Translations under genes and position numbers: made by a program
Notes under the pieces: model-generated
What the model was told of the DNA's origin: nothing
Databases searched by the model: none
Seen by the model: the letters and a program-made list of their open reading frames with translations, nothing else
Assembly: GCA_019410665.1 (NCBI GenBank)
Contig: DXSD01000012.1
Coordinates: forward strand, 1-28,885
Source of the DNA: Fusobacterium sp.
GTDB lineage: Bacteria > Fusobacteriota > Fusobacteriia > Fusobacteriales > Fusobacteriaceae
Reading direction: 5' to 3'
Length of the DNA stretch: 28,885 bases
In this document: piece after piece, positions 7,352 through 14,165 of the stretch
Layout: each line of letters starts with the position of its first letter
Numbering within the stretch: the stretch's first letter is position 1

Positions 7352-8755
7352 TTATTTTTTCAATTTTAAAAATAAATCCTTTTTAGCTTCCATTCTTTCT
7401 TTCATTTCTCTAATATATAATGCAGGATCTTTAGGATTAACATATCTCTCAATATAATCTCTATATTCATTTTCTGGAACAACAATTTTAGTTATTGCTC
7501 CTCCACCTAGTCCCATAGTAGATTGATTCTCCTCTATCATTTCGATATTGAAGACAGATTCACAACCAGGTTTAGAATATCCAATATTTTCTCCCCACTC
7601 CATAATATTTTTTTGTCTATATAAATAGTATGGATGCATATTTTTATTTTTGATTAGCTCTCTTATAGTTTCAGTTATAATCTTTCCATCTAATGAAGTT
7701 CTTTCTTGACTCTCTTTAAATAGATTAGAGGCTCTTTTAAAAGCAAGAGTATGAATAGTTAAGTTCTCTATATCAAATTTTTCTAATTCTCCAAGGGTAT
7801 ATAAGACATCTTCAGTAGTTTCATCAGGAAGTCCAATTATAATATCCATGTTGACTATGAATCCCAACTCTTTAGCTTTATTAAAATATCTCTCAAAATT
7901 TTCTCTATCAAATTTTCTATTTACTTTTTTAAGAGTTTCAATTTTGAAAGTTTGTGGGTTTAAACTTATTCTATCTACTCCATATTTTTTAGCTATTTCT
8001 AGCTTTTGATCTGTTAAAGTATCTTCTCTTCCAGCTTCAAAAGTAAATTCTTTAACATCACTCATATCAATATGAGTATTTACAGCTTTTAAGACAGATT
8101 CTAAGTCCTTTTCAGTAAGAGTACTAGGTGTCCCTCCCCCTATATAAAGAGATGAAATTTTAAAATTCTCCTCTTTTAAAAATTTTCCTGTAACTTCAAT
8201 TTCATTAAGTAGAGTCTCAACAAAATCATTATAGTATCTACCAACCCCACTGTTTATTTCATAAGAAGCAAAAGAACAGTATTTACACTTAGTTGGACAG
8301 AAAGGGATACCAATATATAAATTGATATGTTTTCTATCTAGAAACTCTAACTCTTTTTTTACAACTTCAATAAGAAGTTCAGTTTTCTCTTTACTAACTA
8401 AAAGAAAATCTTGCATGATATTATAAATTTCATCATAACTGTATCCAAGAGCTAATAGTCTCCTAACTACCTTAGTAGGTCTTACTCCCATAAGTCCTCC
8501 CCAAGAGTATTTTTTTCCAAAGAACTTTAACATAAGTATCTTTGTCATTGTAATTTCTTGATCCTCAAACTTCCCATTTTGATCAGGATAGATAAAATTT
8601 TGTGTTATATTATCAATAGAAAGTTCAACAACAATATTGCCATCTTTCTTTACTATTTTAACATTTAAACTCTTATCTAAAGCTTCAGGAACCATTACTC
8701 TTGCAAATTCCTCAATACTTCTGTGATTCATTTGAAAATTTGAATTAATTAACAC
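7352..8755 (-). CDS. hemZ: HemZ-like radical SAM protein (coproporphyrinogen dehydrogenase family)
   Basis: 467 residues. An N-terminal HemZ-specific region of about 145 residues (with SWGGLMGVRPTK near 84-95) precedes a radical SAM barrel with the CX3CX2C cluster motif at C153, C157 and C160, a GGGTPS motif and SLNPQTF. In the HemN/HemZ family these enzymes decarboxylate coproporphyrinogen III anaerobically. HemZ and HemW-like members are easily confused, and some fusobacteria lack heme synthesis, so the substrate is inferred. The start is GTG 8755 with GGAGG five bases upstream. It lies 12 bases after pilT in the same run. Confidence 0.82.
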   Translation of the reverse strand: MLINSNFQMNHRSIEEFARVMVPEALDKSLNVKIVKKDGNIVVELSIDNITQNFIYPDQNGKFEDQEITMTKILMLKFFGKKYSWGGLMGVRPTKVVRRLLALGYSYDEIYNIMQDFLLVSKEKTELLIEVVKKELEFLDRKHINLYIGIPFCPTKCKYCSFASYEINSGVGRYYNDFVETLLNEIEVTGKFLKEENFKISSLYIGGGTPSTLTEKDLESVLKAVNTHIDMSDVKEFTFEAGREDTLTDQKLEIAKKYGVDRISLNPQTFKIETLKKVNRKFDRENFERYFNKAKELGFIVNMDIIIGLPDETTEDVLYTLGELEKFDIENLTIHTLAFKRASNLFKESQERTSLDGKIITETIRELIKNKNMHPYYLYRQKNIMEWGENIGYSKPGCESVFNIEMIEENQSTMGLGGGAITKIVVPENEYRDYIERYVNPKDPALYIREMKERMEAKKDLFLKLKK

Positions 8756-8767
8756 TTTTTCCTCCGA

Positions 8768-9787
8768 TTAATTTAGATTATTTTTATATTCTTCTTCAGA
8801 GATAATCTTTTTTTGATAAAGTTCTTCTAAATAATCTCTCATTAAGATCATCCCTAATTTTTTATTTAATTCAATTGCACTATTCAATTGATTTACTTTA
8901 TTATTTAAAATTAAGTTAGATATAGCAGGAGTAGAGATTAAAATTTCATATGCTCCTACTCTTTTTCCATTAAGTGTATTTATAAGTTTTTGACTAACTA
9001 TCCCTTTTAAAGTTGAAGATAGTTTAACTCTTATTTCATTTTGCTCCTCAGCTGGGAAAATATCAGTTATTCTAGTGATAGTTTCGCTAGCACTATTTGT
9101 ATGTAAAGTTCCTAAAACTAAATGTCCAGTTTCACTAGCTGTAAGAGTAGCTTCAATACTCTCTCTATCTCGTAATTCTCCTACCATTATAACATCAGGA
9201 TCTTGTCTTAAAACACTTTTAAGTCCCTGAGCAAAAGAGTGAGTATCTCGTCCTACCTCCCTTTGACGAATTAAAGATTTGTCACATTTAAAAATATATT
9301 CAATTGGATCTTCTAAAGTAACAATATTTAATCTTTTATTTTTATTTAATTCTTCAATCATAGAGGCTAAGGTTGTACTTTTTCCACTTCCACTAGGTCC
9401 TGTTATCAAGATCAATCCTTTTTTATTATTGATTAAATCTTTTAAAATTTTAGGTAAACCAAGTTCTTCCATAGATTTACTACAATCTTCAATAAGTCTT
9501 ATAGATATTCCTATATTTGTTTTTTCCCAATGAAAATTAGCACGATATCTCATTCCATTACTATCTTCAAAGCTACAATCTAACTCTTTATTTTGATAGA
9601 AAAGATTTCTCTCTCTTTCTGTTAGAATTAAATCAACTAAAAGATATAAAAATCTTTTATCAATCTTTTCTTCTCCTACAAAAATAAGTTTCCCATTTAC
9701 TCTAAATGTTGGTAATTCTCCATACACTAAATGTATGTCCGATGCTTTTTGTTCCCTTGCTTGAGCTAAAAGTTCTTCAAATAACAT
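8768..9787 (-). CDS. pilT: Type IV pilus retraction ATPase PilT-like
   Basis: Hexameric cytoplasmic ATPase of the secretion ATPase family that depolymerises type IV pili for twitching and DNA uptake. The 339 residues carry an N-terminal ASDIHL module, Walker A GPSGSGKST (130-138), the Asp box LEDPIEY (158-164), Walker B DVIMVGELRD (198-207) and the His box TGHLVLGTLHT (220-230). The PilT C-terminal AIRNLIRE motif appears in altered form (AISNLILNN), so a PilT-like paralogue is possible. It is the first gene of the leftward run, with GGAGGGG before ATG 9787 and a good promoter. No other pilus genes are in the window. Confidence 0.88.
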   Translation of the reverse strand: MLFEELLAQAREQKASDIHLVYGELPTFRVNGKLIFVGEEKIDKRFLYLLVDLILTERERNLFYQNKELDCSFEDSNGMRYRANFHWEKTNIGISIRLIEDCSKSMEELGLPKILKDLINNKKGLILITGPSGSGKSTTLASMIEELNKNKRLNIVTLEDPIEYIFKCDKSLIRQREVGRDTHSFAQGLKSVLRQDPDVIMVGELRDRESIEATLTASETGHLVLGTLHTNSASETITRITDIFPAEEQNEIRVKLSSTLKGIVSQKLINTLNGKRVGAYEILISTPAISNLILNNKVNQLNSAIELNKKLGMILMRDYLEELYQKKIISEEEYKNNLN

Positions 9788-9831
9788 ATTACCCCTCCAC
9801 TTATTTAATTGATGTGCAGAATTTACTCTAT

Positions 9832-9859
9832 ATTATACCATTTATTCTTCATTCTTCAA
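9832..9859 (-). promoter_or_regulatory. Promoter of the pilT operon
   Basis: On the minus strand, TTGAAG, a 16-base spacer and TATAAT preceded by TGG (extended -10). It lies about 45 bases upstream of the pilT start and back to back with the HAD-gene promoter. It is the only strong promoter I see for the ten or eleven genes that follow. Confidence 0.7.
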
Positions 9860-9880
9860 ATAGAAAAAAAATAACTTATA

Positions 9881-9889
9881 TGTTATAAT
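9881..9889 (+). promoter_or_regulatory. Extended -10 promoter of the HAD gene
   Basis: TGtTATAAT, a consensus extended -10, lies 25 bases before the chosen start. No good -35 is present at 17 bases, which is common for extended -10 promoters. Confidence 0.6.
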
Positions 9890-9914
9890 TAAAAGAAAAT
9901 TTGAGGTGATAGAT

Positions 9915-10724
9915 TTGTCTTACAAAATTATTTTTACAGATTTAGATGATACTCTTTTAAATTCAGAGAAAAAAATATCTCAAGTGGATAAAGAGGCAAT
10001 AATGAGAGCACAAGAAGCTGGAGTTAAATTTGTTTTAGCTTCTGGAAGACCTACCTTTGCTATGAGAGATTTAGCTGAAGAATTAGAGCTTGCTAAATAC
10101 GGAAGCTTTATACTATCTTTTAATGGTTCAATTATAACAGATTGTAAAAGTAATGAGAATGTATTTGAAGCAAGTTTAACTAAAGAGGATCTACATTTGA
10201 TGTATGATTTTGCTAAAGAGAATAAAACTCATATTCTTACTTATATAGATGATAAGGTTGTTTCTGAAACAGAGAGTGAATATATTGATGTAGAGGTTAC
10301 ACTTACAAAAATGCCACACAATCTTGTAAAGAATTTTAAAGAAGCTGTTAATAAATCAGCAGTAAAATGTATGTTATTAGAAGAGCCAAGTTATTTGAAA
10401 AAGGTAGAGGAAAAATTAAAGACTCAATATGGAGATAAGTATAGCATAGCTATATCTAAACCATTTTTCTTAGAAGTGACTAAGTTAGGGGTAGATAAGG
10501 GAGTAGCATTAAAAAAATTAGTAGATATGTTAGGGATAAAGATAGAGGAGAGTATTGCAGTTGGAGATTCATATAATGATTTACCTATGTTAAAAGCTGC
10601 TGGTCTAGCTGCATGCGTTGAAAATGCTAATGAAGATATTAAAAGAGTATGCTCTTTTATTTCTAAATCTAATGATGAAGGTGGAATGGCTTATCTGATT
10701 GATAAATTAATCTTCAACAAATAA
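9915..10724 (+). CDS. Cof-type HAD-IIB phosphatase
   Basis: Cytoplasmic Mg-dependent phosphatase of the haloacid dehalogenase superfamily, Cof/YidA subfamily, which typically acts on sugar phosphates, flavin or nucleotide phosphates. Of 269 residues, the N-terminus carries FTDLDDT with nucleophile Asp9 and Asp11. Motif II is LASGRPT, a cap region follows, and motif IV is GDSYNDLPML near the C-terminus. The start TTG 9915 has GAGGTGAT four bases upstream; the in-frame GTG at 9906 lies inside that site. It is monocistronic, ending at the shared terminator with minE. The substrate cannot be predicted. Confidence 0.9.
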   Translation: MSYKIIFTDLDDTLLNSEKKISQVDKEAIMRAQEAGVKFVLASGRPTFAMRDLAEELELAKYGSFILSFNGSIITDCKSNENVFEASLTKEDLHLMYDFAKENKTHILTYIDDKVVSETESEYIDVEVTLTKMPHNLVKNFKEAVNKSAVKCMLLEEPSYLKKVEEKLKTQYGDKYSIAISKPFFLEVTKLGVDKGVALKKLVDMLGIKIEESIAVGDSYNDLPMLKAAGLAACVENANEDIKRVCSFISKSNDEGGMAYLIDKLIFNK

Positions 10725-10750
10725 AATAAAGGGGCACTGCCCCTTTATTT
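10724..10750. terminator. Bidirectional terminator between the HAD gene and minE
   Basis: A perfect 12-base stem (AAATAAAGGGGC / GCCCCTTTATTT) with a 3-base loop. The stem overlaps the last base of the HAD stop codon on one side and the minE TAA on the other. A-rich and T-rich arms on both sides let it work in either direction. Confidence 0.9.
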
Positions 10751-11012
10751 ATATCTTCTTAGGTTTTAGTGGAATATTAGCCACTAAAGTTGTTCTTCTT
10801 GAATTATCTGGATTTTCTGCTATATCAATATTAAGAGAATCTCTGTCGATATCAACATATTTAGATATAACCTCTATAATATCATCTTTCATTTGATCAA
10901 GCATTCCAGAAGATAGCATAGCTCTATCATGAATTAAGACGAGCTTAAGTCTATCCTTTGCTACATTTTTAGATTTTTTTTCTTCTTTACTAAAAAAACT
11001 GAATAATCCCAT
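10749..11012 (-). CDS. minE: Cell division topological specificity factor MinE
   Basis: 87 residues, normal MinE length. MinE binds membrane-bound MinD, stimulates its ATPase and drives pole-to-pole oscillation so that division occurs at midcell. The N-terminal amphipathic stretch (MGLFSFFSKEEK) resembles the membrane-targeting helix. The segment with RLKLVLIHDRA is the conserved anti-MinCD region, and the C-terminal part is the dimerisation fold. It is the last gene of minCDE, eight bases after minD, and its stop codon lies in the terminator stem. Confidence 0.95.
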   Translation of the reverse strand: MGLFSFFSKEEKKSKNVAKDRLKLVLIHDRAMLSSGMLDQMKDDIIEVISKYVDIDRDSLNIDIAENPDNSRRTTLVANIPLKPKKI

Positions 11013-11020
11013 ATTGTCAC

Positions 11021-11812
11021 CTACTTACTAAATACCATTTTTAATTTGTCAAAAAAGCTTAGCTTAACATCTAAATCTAAAAATGGAACGTTTTGCCCTT
11101 CAATTCTTTCAACAATATTTTTATAAGCATGAGCAGCTAAAGAGTCTCCCTTGTAAACAAGAGGTTCACCCTTGTTAGTAGAAATCACAATATTTTCATC
11201 ATCTGGAACAACTCCAATTAAATCAATAGCTAATATATCTAACATGTCGTCAACACTCAGCATATTTCCAGCTTTAACCATATCCATTTTTATACGATTA
11301 ACTATTAATTTAGGATTTCTAATATCATTAGCTTCTAATAATCCTATGATTCTATCAGCATCTCTAGCTGCAGATATTTCAGGAGTAGTAACCACAATAG
11401 CTTCATCAGCAGCAGCAATTGCATTTTTAAATCCTTGCTCTATTCCAGCAGGACAATCAATTAGTATGTAATCAAAATCCTTCCTTAATTTTTCAATGAG
11501 ATTTTTCATTTGCTCAGGGCTAACATCATTTTTATCTCTAATTTGTGCAGCTGGTAATAAGCAAAGATTTGAACATCTTTTATCCTTAATAAGAGCTTGA
11601 GCTATTCTACATCTATCCTCAACTACATCAACTAAATCATAAACTATTCTATTTTCTAATCCCATAACAACATCTAAATTTCTAAGTCCAATATCAGTAT
11701 CTATTAAAAGTACTTTTTTTCCCTTAAGGGCTAGCCCCACTCCAATATTAGAAGTAGTTGTAGTTTTTCCAACTCCACCTTTACCAGATGTTATAACTAT
11801 TACTTTTGCCAT
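11021..11812 (-). CDS. minD: Septum site-determining ATPase MinD
   Basis: 263-residue ParA/MinD-family ATPase that binds the membrane in its ATP form and recruits MinC. The deviant Walker A SGKGGVGKT has the signature Lys11 and catalytic Lys16. LLIDTDIGLRNLD and DYILIDCPAG are switch and Walker B regions. The C-terminus (VKLSFFDKLKMVFSK) is an amphipathic membrane-targeting helix. The start at 11812 follows GGGAGTGA; a TTG at 11827 overlaps that site. It lies 18 bases after minC. Confidence 0.97.
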   Translation of the reverse strand: MAKVIVITSGKGGVGKTTTTSNIGVGLALKGKKVLLIDTDIGLRNLDVVMGLENRIVYDLVDVVEDRCRIAQALIKDKRCSNLCLLPAAQIRDKNDVSPEQMKNLIEKLRKDFDYILIDCPAGIEQGFKNAIAAADEAIVVTTPEISAARDADRIIGLLEANDIRNPKLIVNRIKMDMVKAGNMLSVDDMLDILAIDLIGVVPDDENIVISTNKGEPLVYKGDSLAAHAYKNIVERIEGQNVPFLDLDVKLSFFDKLKMVFSK

Positions 11813-11830
11813 ATTTTTCACTCCCAACTA

Positions 11831-12490
11831 TTATTCATTTAATAAACGAGTACTAAAGTCATCAATTCTTATCTCTTTTCCACTGAGATAAGCAATTTTA
11901 AATCCTCCAACTCTATTGATTTTATTGGTATCTAGTATTTTCTTTTGCATAGGTTCTGCTATAGTATGTCCGATTACTAACTGAATGGGGTTCATATGAG
12001 TAGCTCCTACAAAAGCATCCCTATCTCCATTTTGACCAGCATAAACAGTGCCATTTAAAAAACCTAAAACAATAACAGTTCCCTTTGCTCTTATTATAGC
12101 ACCAGGATTGACATCCCCAATAACTACAATATTACCATCATATTCCAATTTGTTTCCAGAACGTAAAGTTCCTCTAAAAAATTTTGTAAGGCCCTCTTCA
12201 GTAAGAGACTTAACAAACTTTATTTTTTCAGGATCATCACTATTTTCAGAAAAAACATAGGTAATATTAAGGTCACTATTAACTTTTATTAAATCAATTA
12301 AGACATTTTCTTCTAACTCACTAAGTTTTCTATTAGTAAACTCAATTGCCATTTGTCCATTTCCAATAAAAGTTCTAGCTTCTTTTATTTTTTCAATAAG
12401 GCTATCTCTTATGGCTAAGAAGTCCACTTCATTGTTTAAATGAATAGATAATCTATCCTTTTTTCCTTTTAAAATAACATAATTATTCAT
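11831..12490 (-). CDS. minC: Septum site-determining protein MinC
   Basis: 219 residues. MinC blocks FtsZ assembly away from midcell when brought to the membrane by MinD. The N-terminal domain (about 1-100) is the FtsZ-inhibiting part. The C-terminal domain (about 105-210) has the glycine-rich right-handed beta-helix pattern (GNIVVIGDVNPGAIIRAKGTV, then VLGFLNGTVYAG), which dimerises and binds MinD. Start 12490 follows AGGTGGG by four bases; in-frame codons back to 12532 overlap the promoter. First gene of the operon. Confidence 0.95.
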   Translation of the reverse strand: MNNYVILKGKKDRLSIHLNNEVDFLAIRDSLIEKIKEARTFIGNGQMAIEFTNRKLSELEENVLIDLIKVNSDLNITYVFSENSDDPEKIKFVKSLTEEGLTKFFRGTLRSGNKLEYDGNIVVIGDVNPGAIIRAKGTVIVLGFLNGTVYAGQNGDRDAFVGATHMNPIQLVIGHTIAEPMQKKILDTNKINRVGGFKIAYLSGKEIRIDDFSTRLLNE

Positions 12491-12522
12491 AAGACCCACC
12501 TTTTTAACGTTCTTATAATGTG

Positions 12523-12551
12523 AGTATACCACATGTTCAGCATTTAATCAA
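12523..12551 (-). promoter_or_regulatory. minCDE promoter
   Basis: On the minus strand, TTGATT, a 17-base spacer and TATACT preceded by TGG (extended -10), about 33 bases before the minC start. Confidence 0.75.
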
Positions 12552-12568
12552 TACTAGAGTCATTAATA

Positions 12569-12597
12569 TTGTAAGAATTATGAAAAGATGTTATAAT
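12569..12597 (+). promoter_or_regulatory. Promoter of the flavin reductase gene
   Basis: TTGTAA, a 17-base spacer and TATAAT preceded by TGt, 32 bases before the start. It is divergent from the minC promoter, with the two -35 elements 17 bases apart. Confidence 0.75.
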
Positions 12598-12629
12598 CTA
12601 AAATGAGATTTTGAAAAAGGAGTAGAATA

Positions 12630-13283
12630 ATGAGTAAGAATATTTTTAAAGGAAGTGTAGTCTTAAATCCTGTTCCTGTAGTTATGGTTACAAGTAGAAA
12701 TAGTGAGGGAAAGGATAATGTTTTTACTGTAGCATGGACTGGAACAGTTTGTACCAAGCCACCAATGCTATCAATCTCTATAAGACCAGAGAGATTATCC
12801 TATGAATATATAAAAGAAACAATGGAATTTACAATAAATCTACCAACTAGAAGATTAACAAGAGAAACTGATTTTTGTGGTGTTCGTTCAGGAAGAGTTG
12901 TGGATAAAATTACAGAGATGAAATTTACAATGAAAGAGGGAAAAGAGGTAAAAAGCCCATATATTGATGAGTGTCCAGTAAATATAGAGTGTAAAGTAAA
13001 ATCTATAATTCCATTGGGAACTCATGATCTTTTTATAGCTGAAGTATTGTGTTCTCATATAGATGAAAAACTTATTGATGAGAATGGAAAAATTCATTTT
13101 GAGTGGGCAAATTTAATAACTTATTCACATGGAGAGTATTTTCCTGTACCTAAAACAGCTATTGGAAGTTTTGGTTACTCAGTGGCTAAAAAGGAAACTA
13201 TTGAAAGAAAGAGAAGTTTAGAAAAAACTAAAGCTAGTAATAATAAAAAGAAAGATAAAACAAAAAAGAGGAGAGGGAAATAA
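12630..13283 (+). CDS. Flavin reductase-like FMN-binding protein with basic tail
   Basis: 217 residues of the flavin reductase-like split-barrel family (DIM6/NTAB type). Conserved features are PVPVVMVTS near the start, FTVAWTGTVCTKPPMLSISIRPERLSY (about 32-58) as the FMN-binding region, NLPTRRL, and DFCGVRSGR. Such proteins bind FMN and reduce flavins, or act as flavoprotein oxidoreductases of unknown substrate. The last 30 residues are almost all Lys, Arg, Asn, Ser and Thr, a disordered basic extension not needed for the fold. AAAGGAG precedes ATG 12630. Its stop overlaps the next start (TAATG). Confidence 0.85.
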   Translation: MSKNIFKGSVVLNPVPVVMVTSRNSEGKDNVFTVAWTGTVCTKPPMLSISIRPERLSYEYIKETMEFTINLPTRRLTRETDFCGVRSGRVVDKITEMKFTMKEGKEVKSPYIDECPVNIECKVKSIIPLGTHDLFIAEVLCSHIDEKLIDENGKIHFEWANLITYSHGEYFPVPKTAIGSFGYSVAKKETIERKRSLEKTKASNNKKKDKTKKRRGK

Positions 13284-13597
13284 TGTCAGATAGATTAAAT
13301 GCTTTAGGACAATATATAATTGAACAAACTAAGAGAAATTTTAATTTTAAACTGATCAAGAATGATCCTATTTATTACAATATACTTTTTACATTTGGAA
13401 CAGATGATTATTTAGTAGCAGAGGATAGAAATGAGATAACAGCAACTATACAATTAATGGAATTCAGAGCTTTTCATAAAGATTATCCACCTAAGCAACT
13501 AAAGAGATATACTCATAGAAAATTTGAAAAAATCCACAAGAAAAAAGAGGAATATATAACAGTTAAAGGAAAAAAATACATAATAATTAAATTATAA
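13283..13597 (+). CDS. Unknown 104-residue basic protein
   Basis: I do not recognise this family. Its ATG shares bases with the stop of the flavin reductase gene (TAATG), so translation is almost certainly coupled. The protein is cytoplasmic, with no signal or membrane segment. An N-terminal helix (DRLNALGQYIIEQTKRNFNF) is followed by an apparent alpha/beta region with many aromatics and a very basic C-terminus (KRYTHRKFEKIHKKKEEY). The basic character parallels the Lys-rich tail of its partner and might mean nucleic-acid or ribosome binding, but that is inference. Confidence 0.75.
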   Translation: MSDRLNALGQYIIEQTKRNFNFKLIKNDPIYYNILFTFGTDDYLVAEDRNEITATIQLMEFRAFHKDYPPKQLKRYTHRKFEKIHKKKEEYITVKGKKYIIIKL

Positions 13598-13606
13598 AGT
13601 TGTAAC

Positions 13607-13635
13607 TTGTATTTTTAGAAATCAGGGGGTATACT
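13607..13635 (+). promoter_or_regulatory. Promoter of the DUF6173-like gene
   Basis: TTGTAT, a 17-base spacer and TATACT, ending 44 bases before the chosen start. It separates this gene from the flavin reductase pair. Confidence 0.65.
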
Positions 13636-13679
13636 CATATTAAGATAAAGGAATCTCTTAAGGAAGTCAGGTGATTTTT

Positions 13680-14084
13680 ATGAGTAAACCAAAAATTAGA
13701 ACAACTAAAAAATTAAAAAAAGAGATTTTAGAAGAGGTGGGAAATTATCCTCTCGATATGCCTAGAGATTATAATATGGCTGATTGGAAATTTGAAAAAT
13801 TAATAGAGCAGGTAAAAGCTTTTGAGGAGGATTTAGATGATGATCATGAAGTAGCTTTAAAACTTGCATCTTTTGGATCTTCTGTTGTAATGTATGTTAT
13901 AACAATAGGATATCAAAATCCAGATATGTTATATTTTTATGGTTTTGTAGATGGACAGCCAGCCCAACTTATTCAACATATGAGTCAATTAAATTTTTTA
14001 ATTACCTCTGTTGAAAAAATTGATAAAGAGAAACCACCAAGAAGAATTGGTTTTGATCTTCCTACTTTAAATGATAAAAAGTAA
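13680..14084 (+). CDS. Conserved protein of unknown function, DUF6173-like
   Basis: 134 residues, no signal peptide or membrane helix. The central block FEEDLDDDHEVALKLASFG, followed by YVITIGYQNPDMLYFYGFVDG, then LIQHMSQLNFLITSV and PRRIGFDLP, resembles what I remember of DUF6173, a small family in Firmicutes and Fusobacteria with no known function. This is from memory and should be checked. Start 13680 follows AGGTGAT; an in-frame GTG at 13671 lies in that site. It has its own promoter and a strong terminator, so it is a single-gene unit. Confidence 0.75.
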   Translation: MSKPKIRTTKKLKKEILEEVGNYPLDMPRDYNMADWKFEKLIEQVKAFEEDLDDDHEVALKLASFGSSVVMYVITIGYQNPDMLYFYGFVDGQPAQLIQHMSQLNFLITSVEKIDKEKPPRRIGFDLPTLNDKK

Positions 14085-14100
14085 GATAATATAACAATAT

Positions 14101-14145
14101 AAAAACTCAAGAATGATATAAATTGAAGTCACTCTTGAGTTTTTT
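14101..14145. terminator. Bidirectional terminator between converging genes
   Basis: A 16-base stem with one mismatch (left arm 14101-14116, right arm 14129-14144; core ACTCAAGA / TCTTGAGT), a 12-base loop, an A-run before and a T-run after. It serves the DUF6173-like gene on the plus strand and the ABC-F gene on the minus strand. Confidence 0.88.
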
Positions 14146-14165
14146 CTAATTTTTATATAGTTTGA

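Noticed and set aside
11172..11471. Plus-strand 99-codon open frame opposite minD
   Set aside because: Antisense shadow of a strongly conserved gene, with low-complexity Ser/Ile-rich translation and no ribosome-binding site.
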